DNA of 26,854 nt from Actinomycetes bacterium. Its GTDB lineage: Bacteria; Actinomycetota; Actinomycetes; Mycobacteriales; Mycobacteriaceae. Both the position numbers and the translations under genes were made by a program. The stretch is from the NCBI GenBank assembly GCA_023415515.1, contig JAEZKH010000205.1, positions 1 through 26,854 of the forward strand. Reading direction: 5' to 3'. Positions 1-6,808 of this stretch are shown here, piece after piece (the stretch's first letter is position 1; each line of letters starts with the position of its first letter). The notes under the pieces were generated by a model that made no database searches, was not told where the DNA came from, and was given only the letters and a program-made list of their open reading frames with translations.

Positions 1-629
1 ATGCCGGCCATCACCGGTGTCAGCAGATCGGTGACCGCCGGCCACGGCACGATTTTGGTCTCGGGCAGTGCGATGCCGAATTCGTAAGGCGCAAAATGGA
101 TCTCCAGCCCCTCGGCGGTCGGGATCCAGTTCTCGAAGTTCTCCGCCCGCGCCTCTGCTCCGGTCACTTCCGACAACCGATCCAGCCCGGATTGGGCGTC
201 GGTGAACAGATCGGTGAGCATGATCGGATCCGCGCCTCTACTGTCGATGACGACCGTGCTGATGTAGGACGTCGGGTGGGCGCCGTAGTAGTGGGTGCCG
301 AGGATCAACTGAGCGACGGCGATGCTGCGAAACGTCACCGTCCCCGCGGACTCGAAGTTCCACTGCTCCCCCGGGTTTGACTCCGCCTTCGCCTTCTCGA
401 TCTGGTCGAGGGCCGAGGTGCGGCTCGCCCGGTTGAACGCATCCACCACCGCTGGGTCCCCTTGCGACAGTTCCGCGATGCGGACATCCCATCTGCCCAT
501 CCGGTCTGCCGTCGCCCCGTCGATGGATGTCGTCGTGACGGCGTAGGTCTGCGCGTTCGACACGCCGGTCTCTGCCGCAGCGGGCGTGACGACCCAACCG
601 AACGCGGCCAGCAGTGCCGCGATCACCAC
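1..629 (-). CDS. Secreted DUF3298/MPT64-like protein, 3' end cut by the window edge
   Basis: The reverse frame stays open for about 209 codons from 629 to the left edge with no stop. It begins with a hydrophobic signal-peptide-like stretch (VVIAALLAAFGWVVTPAAA followed by ETG), with a plausible AAA-type cleavage site. The mature part has the features of the DUF3298/RsiV-like fold of mycobacterial MPT64: a GAHP motif in HYYGAHPTSYIS, a LTDLF segment (about residues 137-141), and a terminal block resembling the MPT64 C-terminus, so only a few codons should be missing. It is probably exported and its function is unknown. The start is uncertain: 629 (GTG) or 626 (GTG) are the first starts after an in-frame TGA at 641-639, and no clear ribosome site is visible. 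It lies 37 bp downstream of glpD1 on the same strand and may be co-transcribed. Confidence 0.72.
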   Translation of the reverse strand, partial: MVIAALLAAFGWVVTPAAAETGVSNAQTYAVTTTSIDGATADRMGRWDVRIAELSQGDPAVVDAFNRASRTSALDQIEKAKAESNPGEQWNFESAGTVTFRSIAVAQLILGTHYYGAHPTSYISTVVIDSRGADPIMLTDLFTDAQSGLDRLSEVTGAEARAENFENWIPTAEGLEIHFAPYEFGIALPETKIVPWPAVTDLLTPVMAG

Positions 630-666
630 CGCGATGCGTCACATTTGACGCGACCGTGGACAAGAC

Positions 667-2208
667 TCATCGCACACCTTCCGCGAGCAGTTCCTCCGCA
701 ACAGTCAACACTGTGTCCCGGTCGGCGTCGACCAGACCGATGCGGGTGCGCCGATCGACGATGTCGTCGACGGTCATCGCGCCCTCGTGCGTCACGGCGT
801 ACTCGAACTCCGCCCGGATCACGTCGATTCCGTCGGCCACCGGATCCGTCGGGCGGTCGCACGTCGCCGCGGCGACGACGTTGGCGGCCTCCGCGCCGAA
901 CCTGGCGACCAAGGACGACGGCAGGTCGGTGGGCACACGCAGCGTCGCGACCGGGTTCGCGGGGGCGCCGACGAGCGGCAGATTGCGGGTCCGGCAGCGC
1001 CCCGCACTCAGGTGCCGCGCTTCGACGGCTTGGTTCAGCACGTCCTCGGCCATGTAGCGATACTCGGTGAGCTTGCCACCGACCACGCTCAGCACACCGG
1101 ACTGCGACTCGACGACCGCGTGGTCGCGCGACACGTCGGCGGTACGCCCCTGGCCGGTGTCGATGAGGGGCCGCAACCCCGCGTAGGCACCGACGACGTG
1201 ACTTCGTCCGAGCTTGGTGTCCAGCGCGGTGTTGACGGTGTCCAGCAGGAACCTGATCTCCTGCGAAGTCGGCTCTGGGACATCGGGTATGGGGCCCGGC
1301 GCGTCCTCGTCGGTGAGGCCGAGGTACACCCTGCCGAGCTGTTCGGGCATGGCGAACACGAAGCGATTGAGCTCCCCTGGGATCGGGATGGTCAGCGCGG
1401 CCGTCGGATTGCCGAACGCTTCGGCATCGAAGACCAGATGGGTACCGCGGCTGGGCCGCAGCGTGATCGACGAATCGACGTCACCCGCCCAGACGCCGGT
1501 GGCGTTGATCACTGCGCGCGCGGAGACGTCGAACGACTCACCGGTCAGCTGATCGGTCAGCCGCACCGACGTGCCCGTCGCGTCCGAGGCGGCCACGCGG
1601 GTCAGTATCTGGGCGCCGTGCTGAGCCGCGGTCCTCGCGACAGCGGTCACCAGGCGGGCGTCGTCGATCAGCTGACCGTCGTAGGCGAGCAGGCCGCCGG
1701 ACAGGCCGTCCCGCCGGACCGTCGGCGCCATGTCGACGACGCGGTCGGCCGAGATCCGCCGCGACCGGGGCAACGTCGACGATCGGGTGCCCGCCATGCA
1801 GCGCAACGCATCGCCCGCCGCGAAGCCGGTGCGTACCAGCGCGCGCTCTGCGGTGCCCATGGCAGGCAGCAGGGGAACCAGTTGGGGCATGGCGCTCACG
1901 AGGTGGGGTGCGTTGCGCGTCATCAGGATTCCGCGTTCGACAGCGCTTCGCCGGGCGATGCCGATGTTGCCGGTCGCCAGGTAACGAAGGCCGCCGTGCA
2001 CGAGTTTCGAACTCCACCGGCTCGTGCCGAAGGCAAGGTCGTGTTTCTCCACCAAGGTCACGGCGAGCCCGCGCGATGCCGCATCCAACGCGATTCCCGT
2101 TCCGGTGATGCCGCCGCCGATCACGACGATGTCGCGAATCGGGCCGTCGGCCAACGCCGCCAGCTCGCTGCTACGGCGAGATGCGTTGAGTGCAGCGGAG
2201 TTCGTCAT
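667..2208 (-). CDS. glpD1: FAD-dependent glycerol-3-phosphate dehydrogenase
   Basis: A 513-residue protein that oxidises sn-glycerol-3-phosphate to DHAP and passes electrons to the quinone pool; it is normally membrane-associated. It has an N-terminal Rossmann FAD motif (VVIGGGITGTG, about residues 28-38) and the GlpD signature FGTSRWSSKLVHGGLRYL (about 60-77), with a DAO fold throughout and a helical C-terminal domain ending in a VLTVAEELL segment. Its length fits the shorter mycobacterial paralogue (GlpD1, about 516 residues) better than GlpD2 (about 585). The ATG at 2208 was chosen because it overlaps the TGA of the upstream tetR in an ATGA arrangement; the open frame extends 38 codons further but that part has low-complexity Arg-rich composition typical of readthrough into another gene. 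It is probably translationally coupled to, and co-regulated with, the TetR protein. Confidence 0.93.
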   Translation of the reverse strand: MTNSAALNASRRSSELAALADGPIRDIVVIGGGITGTGIALDAASRGLAVTLVEKHDLAFGTSRWSSKLVHGGLRYLATGNIGIARRSAVERGILMTRNAPHLVSAMPQLVPLLPAMGTAERALVRTGFAAGDALRCMAGTRSSTLPRSRRISADRVVDMAPTVRRDGLSGGLLAYDGQLIDDARLVTAVARTAAQHGAQILTRVAASDATGTSVRLTDQLTGESFDVSARAVINATGVWAGDVDSSITLRPSRGTHLVFDAEAFGNPTAALTIPIPGELNRFVFAMPEQLGRVYLGLTDEDAPGPIPDVPEPTSQEIRFLLDTVNTALDTKLGRSHVVGAYAGLRPLIDTGQGRTADVSRDHAVVESQSGVLSVVGGKLTEYRYMAEDVLNQAVEARHLSAGRCRTRNLPLVGAPANPVATLRVPTDLPSSLVARFGAEAANVVAAATCDRPTDPVADGIDVIRAEFEYAVTHEGAMTVDDIVDRRTRIGLVDADRDTVLTVAEELLAEGVR

Positions 2209-2786
2209 GGTCGCAGGTATCCGTTCAGTGCGTGGGCGAGTTCGGCGGCGAGCGCGCCGGCATCGAGGATCGGTTCGACGATCTGTGCGGACTGGATCGT
2301 CGATTGGGTGATCAGCAGGCACATGGCCGCGAGCTGTCGCGGGTCACCGTCCCGCACGCTGCCGTCGCGTTGAGCCGTCTCCAACTCGGTGGCCACCGCT
2401 TCGATCAGGATCTGTTGGCTGGTGCCGAGCCGTTCGGCGATGTAGACCATGGCCAGCTCGGGTGCGGAGTGGAACACCGACATCACGACCTCGTCGTGCC
2501 GGAGGCGTTCGGCGACACCGACGATTCGCTCCACCAGCGCCTGGCGTCCGGCACCGCGCGGTGGCAGATCGCGAAGTACGCCGACGATCCGCGCGGTCAG
2601 CAGCGCGGCCAGGAGCGCGCGGGTGTCGGGCCAGCGCCGGTATATGGTCGGCCTGCTCACCCCGGCCCTGCGGGCGATCTCGGCCAGCGTCACGCGGTCT
2701 ACGCCGTAGGCGAGCACGCAACTCGCCGCTGCGTCGAGGATGCGGTCGCCGAGATCCTCGGAAGTGTCGTTACTGATTGACGACAT
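2205..2786 (-). CDS. TetR/AcrR-family regulator upstream of glpD1
   Basis: A 193-residue regulator with an N-terminal TetR helix-turn-helix, VTLAEIARRAGVSRPTIYRRWPDT, at about residues 32-55, and an all-helical ligand-binding domain behind it. The first start in the frame would be at 2822, but that would run across the divergent gene's start; the ATG at 2786 (MSSISNDTSED) leaves room for a promoter and gives the usual TetR N-terminal length. No Shine-Dalgarno sequence precedes it, and a TACAGT -10 box lies about 7 nt upstream, so the mRNA is probably leaderless or nearly so. Its stop overlaps the glpD1 start. It probably controls both itself with glpD1 and the divergent flavoprotein-dagK pair; the effector is unknown, with a glycerolipid or acyl compound a guess from context. 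From memory it corresponds to Rv2250c. Confidence 0.88.
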   Translation of the reverse strand: MSSISNDTSEDLGDRILDAAASCVLAYGVDRVTLAEIARRAGVSRPTIYRRWPDTRALLAALLTARIVGVLRDLPPRGAGRQALVERIVGVAERLRHDEVVMSVFHSAPELAMVYIAERLGTSQQILIEAVATELETAQRDGSVRDGDPRQLAAMCLLITQSTIQSAQIVEPILDAGALAAELAHALNGYLRP

Positions 2787-2801
2787 GTGTAATACTGTAA
2801 C
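2769..2801. promoter_or_regulatory. Compact divergent promoter with candidate TetR operator
   Basis: Only 34 bp separate the tetR start (2786) from the flavoprotein start (2821). The core TACTGTA (2793-2799) can serve as a TANNNT -10 box in both directions: TACTGT forward (2793-2798) and TACAGT reverse (2799-2794). TAATAC (2790-2795) is an alternative forward -10. GTTAC (2769-2773) and GTAAC (2797-2801) form an inverted repeat around this core, a plausible TetR-family operator that would block both promoters at once. The boxes are read directly from sequence; the operator function is inference. Confidence 0.45.
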
Positions 2802-2832
2802 GCATGATGAAGTGGAACGCATGATGAAGTGG
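2799..2832 (+). repeat. Perfect 17-bp tandem direct repeat across a start codon
   Basis: The sequence AACGCATGATGAAGTGG occurs twice in immediate tandem (2799-2815 and 2816-2832) with no mismatch. The second copy carries the start of the flavoprotein gene (ATG at 2821). The first copy carries an identical ATG-ATG at 2804, which is out of frame because 17 is not a multiple of three. The exact identity suggests a recent slippage duplication. Confidence 0.95.
2804..2824 (+). other. Possible leader mini-ORF MMKWNA created by the duplication
   Basis: The duplicated start gives ATG ATG AAG TGG AAC GCA TGA, a six-codon ORF whose TGA (2822-2824) overlaps the ATG (2821-2823) of the flavoprotein in the same ATGA geometry used elsewhere in the window for translational coupling. 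The -10 boxes just upstream would place transcription initiation close to 2802-2805, so this ORF could be read as a leaderless start with re-initiation at 2821. Whether it is translated is not known. Confidence 0.3.
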
Positions 2833-4404
2833 GATGCATGGGGAGACCCGGATCAGGCCAAGCCGCTTTCCGACGGAATCCGAAAACTGTTGGAACAAGC
2901 GCTCGGCGTCGGGGCTGCACCGCTTCCCGAACTGCAACCGGACGAGGTGAAGTTGCGCCCGTCGGGGCTCTCACCCGCCGACCGCGAGGCGCTCGCCGAC
3001 ATCGTCGGGACGGCGCACTGCCTGGTCGACGACGATGCGAGGTTGTTCCGTGCAGGCGGTAAATCGACGCTGGATCTGCTGCGCCGTCGGGACCCAGGAG
3101 TCCAGGACGCTCCTGATGCGGTGTTGCTGCCGGGTTCGGACGACGAGGTCGCCGCGGTACTGCAATTGTGTGGGCAGCGCAGCATCGCCGTCGTCCCGTT
3201 CGGCGGCGGCACCAGCGTCGTCGGTGGCATCGATCCCGTACGCGGGCGGTTCAAGGCCGTGGTCTCGCTGGATCTGCGCCGATTCGACGAGTTGCACTCG
3301 CTCGACGAGATATCGGGGGAAGCCGAACTGGGCGCGGGCGTAACGGGTCCCGATGCCGAACGACTGCTCGGCGAGCGTGGTTTCTCGTTGGGGCACTTTC
3401 CCCAGAGCTTTCAGTTCGCCACCATCGGCGGGTTCGCCGCGACGCGGTCGTCGGGCCAGGATTCGGCGGGTTACGGCCGATTCGACGACATGGTCCGAGG
3501 CCTGCGCGCGGTGACCCCGGCGGGGGTGCTCGACCTCGGTCGGGCACCGGAATCCGCTGCGGGCCCGGACCTTCGCCAGCTGCTGATCGGCTCGGAGGGC
3601 GCCTTCGGGGTCATCACCCGTGTGCGCGTCCGCGTTCACCCGGTGCCGGCAGCCACCCGATACGAGGCGTGGTCGTTCCCCGATTTCGCCACCGGTGCTG
3701 GGGCACTTCGGGCAGTCGCCCAGACCGGCACCGGGCCGACCGTGCTGCGACTCTCCGACGAAGCCGAAACCGGCGTCAACCTCGCCACCACCGAGAGCAT
3801 CGGCGAGGACAGCATCACCGGGGGGTGCCTGGCGATCACGGTGTTCGAGGGCACCGAGAATCACGTCGAGAGCAGGCATGCCGAGACGAGACGGCTCATG
3901 CAGGCCGAGGGCGGCACCTCGCTGGGCGAAGGACCCGCCGTGGCGTGGGAGCACGGTCGTTTCAACGCGCCGTACCTCCGCGATTCGCTGTTGTCCGCAG
4001 GTGCGCTGTGCGAAACCCTCGAAACGGCGACCAACTGGTCCAACATTCCCACGCTGAAGGCCGCGGTGACCGAGGCATTGACGACCGCACTCGCCGAAAC
4101 GGGCACACCTGCCCTTGTGCTGTGCCACATTTCGCATGTGTATCCCACGGGCGCATCGCTGTATTTCACGGTCGTCGCCGGGCAGCGGGGCAACCCGATC
4201 GAGCAGTGGCGCAAGGCCAAGGCCGCGGCATCGAACGCGATGATGCGCGCGGGCGCGACCATCACCCACCATCACGCCGTTGGCGCCGACCACCGGCCGT
4301 GGATGCGCGAAGAGGTCGGAGATCTCGGCGTCGAGGTGCTGCGGGCCGTCAAGGCGGTGTTGGACCCGACAGGAATCCTCAACCCGGGCAAGCTTATTCC
4401 GTAG
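2821..4404 (+). CDS. FAD-binding oxidase, alkyl-DHAP synthase (AGPS)-like
   Basis: A 527-residue flavoprotein of the VAO/PCMH family. The FAD-binding half has PFGGGTSVVGG (about residues 127-137), a GHFPQSFQF segment (191-199), TIGGFAATRSSG (201-212) and a GSEGAFGVITRV block. The C-terminal FAD-oxidase domain has YPTGASLYFT and a His-tract ITHHHAVG (H483-H485), ending in the family-typical DPTGILNPGKL. The GHxPxS, TxGG.ATR.SG and HHH motifs point to alkyldihydroxyacetonephosphate synthase-like enzymes rather than D-lactate dehydrogenases. In animals that enzyme makes the ether bond of ether lipids; the mycobacterial substrate is not established. The start at 2821 (MMKWDAWGDP) lies in the second copy of a tandem repeat; 2824 is also possible. 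It lies 29 bp before dagK. From memory the M. tuberculosis counterpart (Rv2250A/Rv2251) is annotated in two pieces; here it is intact. Confidence 0.88.
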   Translation: MMKWDAWGDPDQAKPLSDGIRKLLEQALGVGAAPLPELQPDEVKLRPSGLSPADREALADIVGTAHCLVDDDARLFRAGGKSTLDLLRRRDPGVQDAPDAVLLPGSDDEVAAVLQLCGQRSIAVVPFGGGTSVVGGIDPVRGRFKAVVSLDLRRFDELHSLDEISGEAELGAGVTGPDAERLLGERGFSLGHFPQSFQFATIGGFAATRSSGQDSAGYGRFDDMVRGLRAVTPAGVLDLGRAPESAAGPDLRQLLIGSEGAFGVITRVRVRVHPVPAATRYEAWSFPDFATGAGALRAVAQTGTGPTVLRLSDEAETGVNLATTESIGEDSITGGCLAITVFEGTENHVESRHAETRRLMQAEGGTSLGEGPAVAWEHGRFNAPYLRDSLLSAGALCETLETATNWSNIPTLKAAVTEALTTALAETGTPALVLCHISHVYPTGASLYFTVVAGQRGNPIEQWRKAKAAASNAMMRAGATITHHHAVGADHRPWMREEVGDLGVEVLRAVKAVLDPTGILNPGKLIP

Positions 4405-4433
4405 CGCGCACGCGAGGAGCAGAAAGGTCGCCA

Positions 4434-5330
4434 GTGAAGGGTCGAGTCACGATGCTGACCAACCCCGCATCAGGGCACGGCAGCGCCCCGCATGCGGCCG
4501 AACGGGCGGTCGCCCGTCTCCACAAACGGGGCGTCGACGTCGTCGCGATCGCCGGGACGGACGCCGCACACGCGCGACGCCTGGTCGACGGGGCACTCGA
4601 GCGCGAAATGGATGCGCTCGTCGTGGTCGGTGGCGACGGCATCATTTCGCTGGCACTTCAGGTTCTCGCTCAGACCGACATTCCGCTCGCCATCGTTCCA
4701 GCAGGAACCGGCAATGACCACGCGCGCGAATTTGGCATTCCGACAAAGGATCCCGAAGCCGCGGCCGACATCGTTGTCGACGGGGTCGCGCAAACCATCG
4801 ACCTCGGCCGTATCAAGGGCGCAGACGGCACCGACCGCTGGTTCGGCACGGTGATGGCGGCGGGATTCGATTCGCTGGTCACCGACCGCACGAACCGCAT
4901 GCGGTGGCCACACGGCCGGATGCGCTACAACGTCGCGATGATCGCCGAGCTGTCCAAGCTTCGGCTGCTGCCGTTCCGGTTGTCGTTCGACGGAGAGGAT
5001 CTCGAAACGCGACTGACCCTCGCCGCTTTCGGCAACACCAAGAGCTACGGCGGCGGCATGAAGGTCTGTCCGAACGCCGATCCCACCGACGGTCTCCTCG
5101 ACGCCACCATGGTGGCGTCGGAATCCCGGACGAGGCTGATCCGGTTGTTTCCAACGGTGTTCAAGGGCACCCATGTCGACCTGGACGAGGTGCGTACCAA
5201 GCGGGGCGGGACCATCACCGTCGACTCCCCCGGGATCAACGCCTACGCCGACGGCGAGTACGTGTGTCCGCTGCCCGTCGAGGTTTCGGCGGTCAGCGGA
5301 GCCATGACGATCCTGCGGCCCGCGGGCTAG
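4434..5330 (+). CDS. dagK: Diacylglycerol kinase-family lipid kinase
   Basis: A 298-residue DAGK catalytic-domain protein. It shows NPASGHG (about residues 10-16), the nucleotide-binding VVVGGDG (63-69) and PAGTGND (89-95), then a C-terminal beta-sandwich with KSYGGGMKVCPNADPTDGLLD. These enzymes phosphorylate diacylglycerol or similar lipids with ATP to give phosphatidic acid; the mycobacterial DagK (Rv2252) has been linked to phosphatidylinositol-mannoside synthesis. The GTG at 4434 was chosen because AGAAAGG lies just upstream at a good distance; the ATG at 4452 would cut into the first beta strand. The open frame extends far upstream but only as a shadow of the flavoprotein. The stop TAG shares the palindrome CTAG with the stop of the convergent DUF3145 gene. 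Confidence 0.92.
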   Translation: MKGRVTMLTNPASGHGSAPHAAERAVARLHKRGVDVVAIAGTDAAHARRLVDGALEREMDALVVVGGDGIISLALQVLAQTDIPLAIVPAGTGNDHAREFGIPTKDPEAAADIVVDGVAQTIDLGRIKGADGTDRWFGTVMAAGFDSLVTDRTNRMRWPHGRMRYNVAMIAELSKLRLLPFRLSFDGEDLETRLTLAAFGNTKSYGGGMKVCPNADPTDGLLDATMVASESRTRLIRLFPTVFKGTHVDLDEVRTKRGGTITVDSPGINAYADGEYVCPLPVEVSAVSGAMTILRPAG

Positions 5331-5839
5331 CCGACCCCCCTGTTGAGCCAGGTAACCTCGCCGGTGTCGCCACCGCTGCGATAGGGCTCGAGCGCTTCGT
5401 CCCATGCGGTGCCGAGCACCGAGTCCAGTTCGGCGGCCAGCATGTCCGCACCGGACGACATCAGCGAGCGCAGCCGCATCTCGCCGACCATGACATCTCC
5501 GTTGGCGCTCATCGCACCACTCCACAGGCCGAGTTGCGGGGTGTGGCAGAAACGCTGTCCGTCGACGCCCGGGCTGGGATCTTCGGTCACCTCGAAGCGC
5601 AGCACCGACCACGACCGCAGCGCGTTGGCCAGTTGAGCGCCTGCGCCGACCGGTCCGACCCAGTTCGTGACCGCGCGCAGCTGCCCGGGCATGGCGGGCT
5701 GGGGGGTCCAGGTGAGGTTCGCCCTCGACTTCAGGGTCGACGACAACGCCCACTCGACATGCGGGCACACGGCCGCCGGCGAGGCGTGGATGTAAACCAC
5801 GCCCGTCGTCGAGTCGGCGAACTGGTTCGACGCACGCAT
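5327..5839 (-). CDS. DUF3145 family protein
   Basis: A 170-residue protein matching the actinobacterial DUF3145 family, recognised by its N-terminus MRASNQFADSTTGVVYIHAS followed by PAAVCPHVEWALS, and the later SGADMLAAELDSVLGTAWDEALEPYR. It has no signal peptide or membrane segment and is probably cytoplasmic; no function is established for the family. The ATG at 5839 is preceded by AAGGAG at about 7 nt, which fixes the start; an upstream ATG at 5905 in the same frame would add 22 residues that do not look like the family. Its stop overlaps that of dagK by four bases. The 134 bp upstream (5840-5973) separate it from the serine hydrolase operon and probably carry its own promoter, though no strong -35/-10 pair stands out. 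Confidence 0.88.
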   Translation of the reverse strand: MRASNQFADSTTGVVYIHASPAAVCPHVEWALSSTLKSRANLTWTPQPAMPGQLRAVTNWVGPVGAGAQLANALRSWSVLRFEVTEDPSPGVDGQRFCHTPQLGLWSGAMSANGDVMVGEMRLRSLMSSGADMLAAELDSVLGTAWDEALEPYRSGGDTGEVTWLNRGVG

Positions 5840-5973
5840 CTGCTGCTCCTTCGGCTCCACGAGGGACGTCTTCCCCAACGACCTGGTGAATGAATGAGCA
5901 TGCATTCAGCTATGCGGTTGTGTCGTACGTGTCTATTGTGCCTTGTGAGGCCCCTGTTGCGCTAGTCCTCGGC

Positions 5974-6798
5974 CTATTTGCTGCCGAATTCGGCAATGAC
6001 CGCGTCCGACAGCGCGGGCCAGCGTTCATAGGCCCAGTCGCCGAAGTCGCGGTCGGTCAGGGCGACGACGGCCAGATCGCGGGCCGGATCGACCCATAAA
6101 AACGTGCCTGACTGGCCGAAATGGCCGAACGTGCCCGCGGAGTTCGCCGAGCCCGTCCAGTGCGGCGACTTGCCGTCGCGAAGCTCGAAGCCCAGGCCCC
6201 AGTCGTTGGGCCGCTGCACTCCGAAGCCGGGCAGCACGCCGTCGAGGCCGGGAAACTGGACGTCGATCGCCGCATTGTGCATGTCGGCCGACACCAGCCG
6301 CGGCCGCAGCAGGTCAGCCGCGAATGCCGCGAGGTCGGCGACCGTGGACGTGACACCGTATCCCGCCGCCTCTGCGCCGCCATCGAGTTCGCTGGACACC
6401 ATGCCGAGCGGTTCGAAGACGGCCCCGGCCAGGTACCGGCCGAATTCGATGTCGGATTCGCCCGCCACCGTCTGCGCGGCGACGCCGAATCCGAAATTGG
6501 AGTAGATCCGGCGCTTCCCGGGCTCGGCCATCAGCTTGTCGTCGTGCATCGAATAGCCGGACGTGTGAGCCAGCAGATGACGGATCGTCGATCCCGGGGG
6601 TCCCGCGGGTGTGTCGAGTTCGACGGCACCCTCCTCGACCGCGATCTGCACGGCGCGTGCGACCAACGGCTTCGTCACCGACGCCAATGCGAACCGATGT
6701 GCGGTGTCGCCGTGGGCGGCCAGGATTCCAGCGGGACCGATCACCGCCGCTGACGCATTCGACACCGGCCAGTCGGCGAGGGCGTCGAGGGCAGACAT
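5974..6798 (-). CDS. Serine hydrolase of the beta-lactamase/penicillin-binding-like (SxxK) family
   Basis: A 274-residue protein with the three class C-type motifs: SxxK as S40-V-T-K43, YxN as Y99-S-N101, and HFG (226-228) in the place of the usual KTG or HTG. HLLAHTSGYS (74-83) is the family-typical loop following the first domain. There is no signal peptide, so it is probably cytoplasmic and acts as an esterase or amidase rather than a drug-degrading beta-lactamase. The ATG at 6798 (MSALDALADW) was chosen because the longer open frame (to 7119) is a shadow of the upstream methyltransferase gene. It starts 10 bp after that gene's stop and is the last gene of a five-gene minus-strand operon. 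From memory it corresponds to Rv2257c. Confidence 0.85.
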   Translation of the reverse strand: MSALDALADWPVSNASAAVIGPAGILAAHGDTAHRFALASVTKPLVARAVQIAVEEGAVELDTPAGPPGSTIRHLLAHTSGYSMHDDKLMAEPGKRRIYSNFGFGVAAQTVAGESDIEFGRYLAGAVFEPLGMVSSELDGGAEAAGYGVTSTVADLAAFAADLLRPRLVSADMHNAAIDVQFPGLDGVLPGFGVQRPNDWGLGFELRDGKSPHWTGSANSAGTFGHFGQSGTFLWVDPARDLAVVALTDRDFGDWAYERWPALSDAVIAEFGSK

Positions 6799-6808
6799 CG
6801 GCTGGAGC

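Noticed and set aside
787..2373. Long open frame opposite glpD1 (528 codons)
   Set aside because: It is a shadow created by GC bias opposite a well-recognised gene; its composition is Arg/Gly/Ala-rich with no family features.
3168..4433. Long upstream extension of the dagK frame
   Set aside because: It overlaps the flavoprotein gene; a good ribosome site and the family N-terminus fix the dagK start at 4434.
5887..5908. Inverted repeat TGAATG ... CATTCA upstream of DUF3145
   Set aside because: Short arms with a 10-bp spacer and partial overlap with a simple AATG repeat; likely chance, though an operator cannot be excluded.
5974..6798. Calling the SxxK protein a drug-resistance beta-lactamase
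   Set aside because: No signal peptide and HFG instead of KTG; the family is mostly esterases and amidases.
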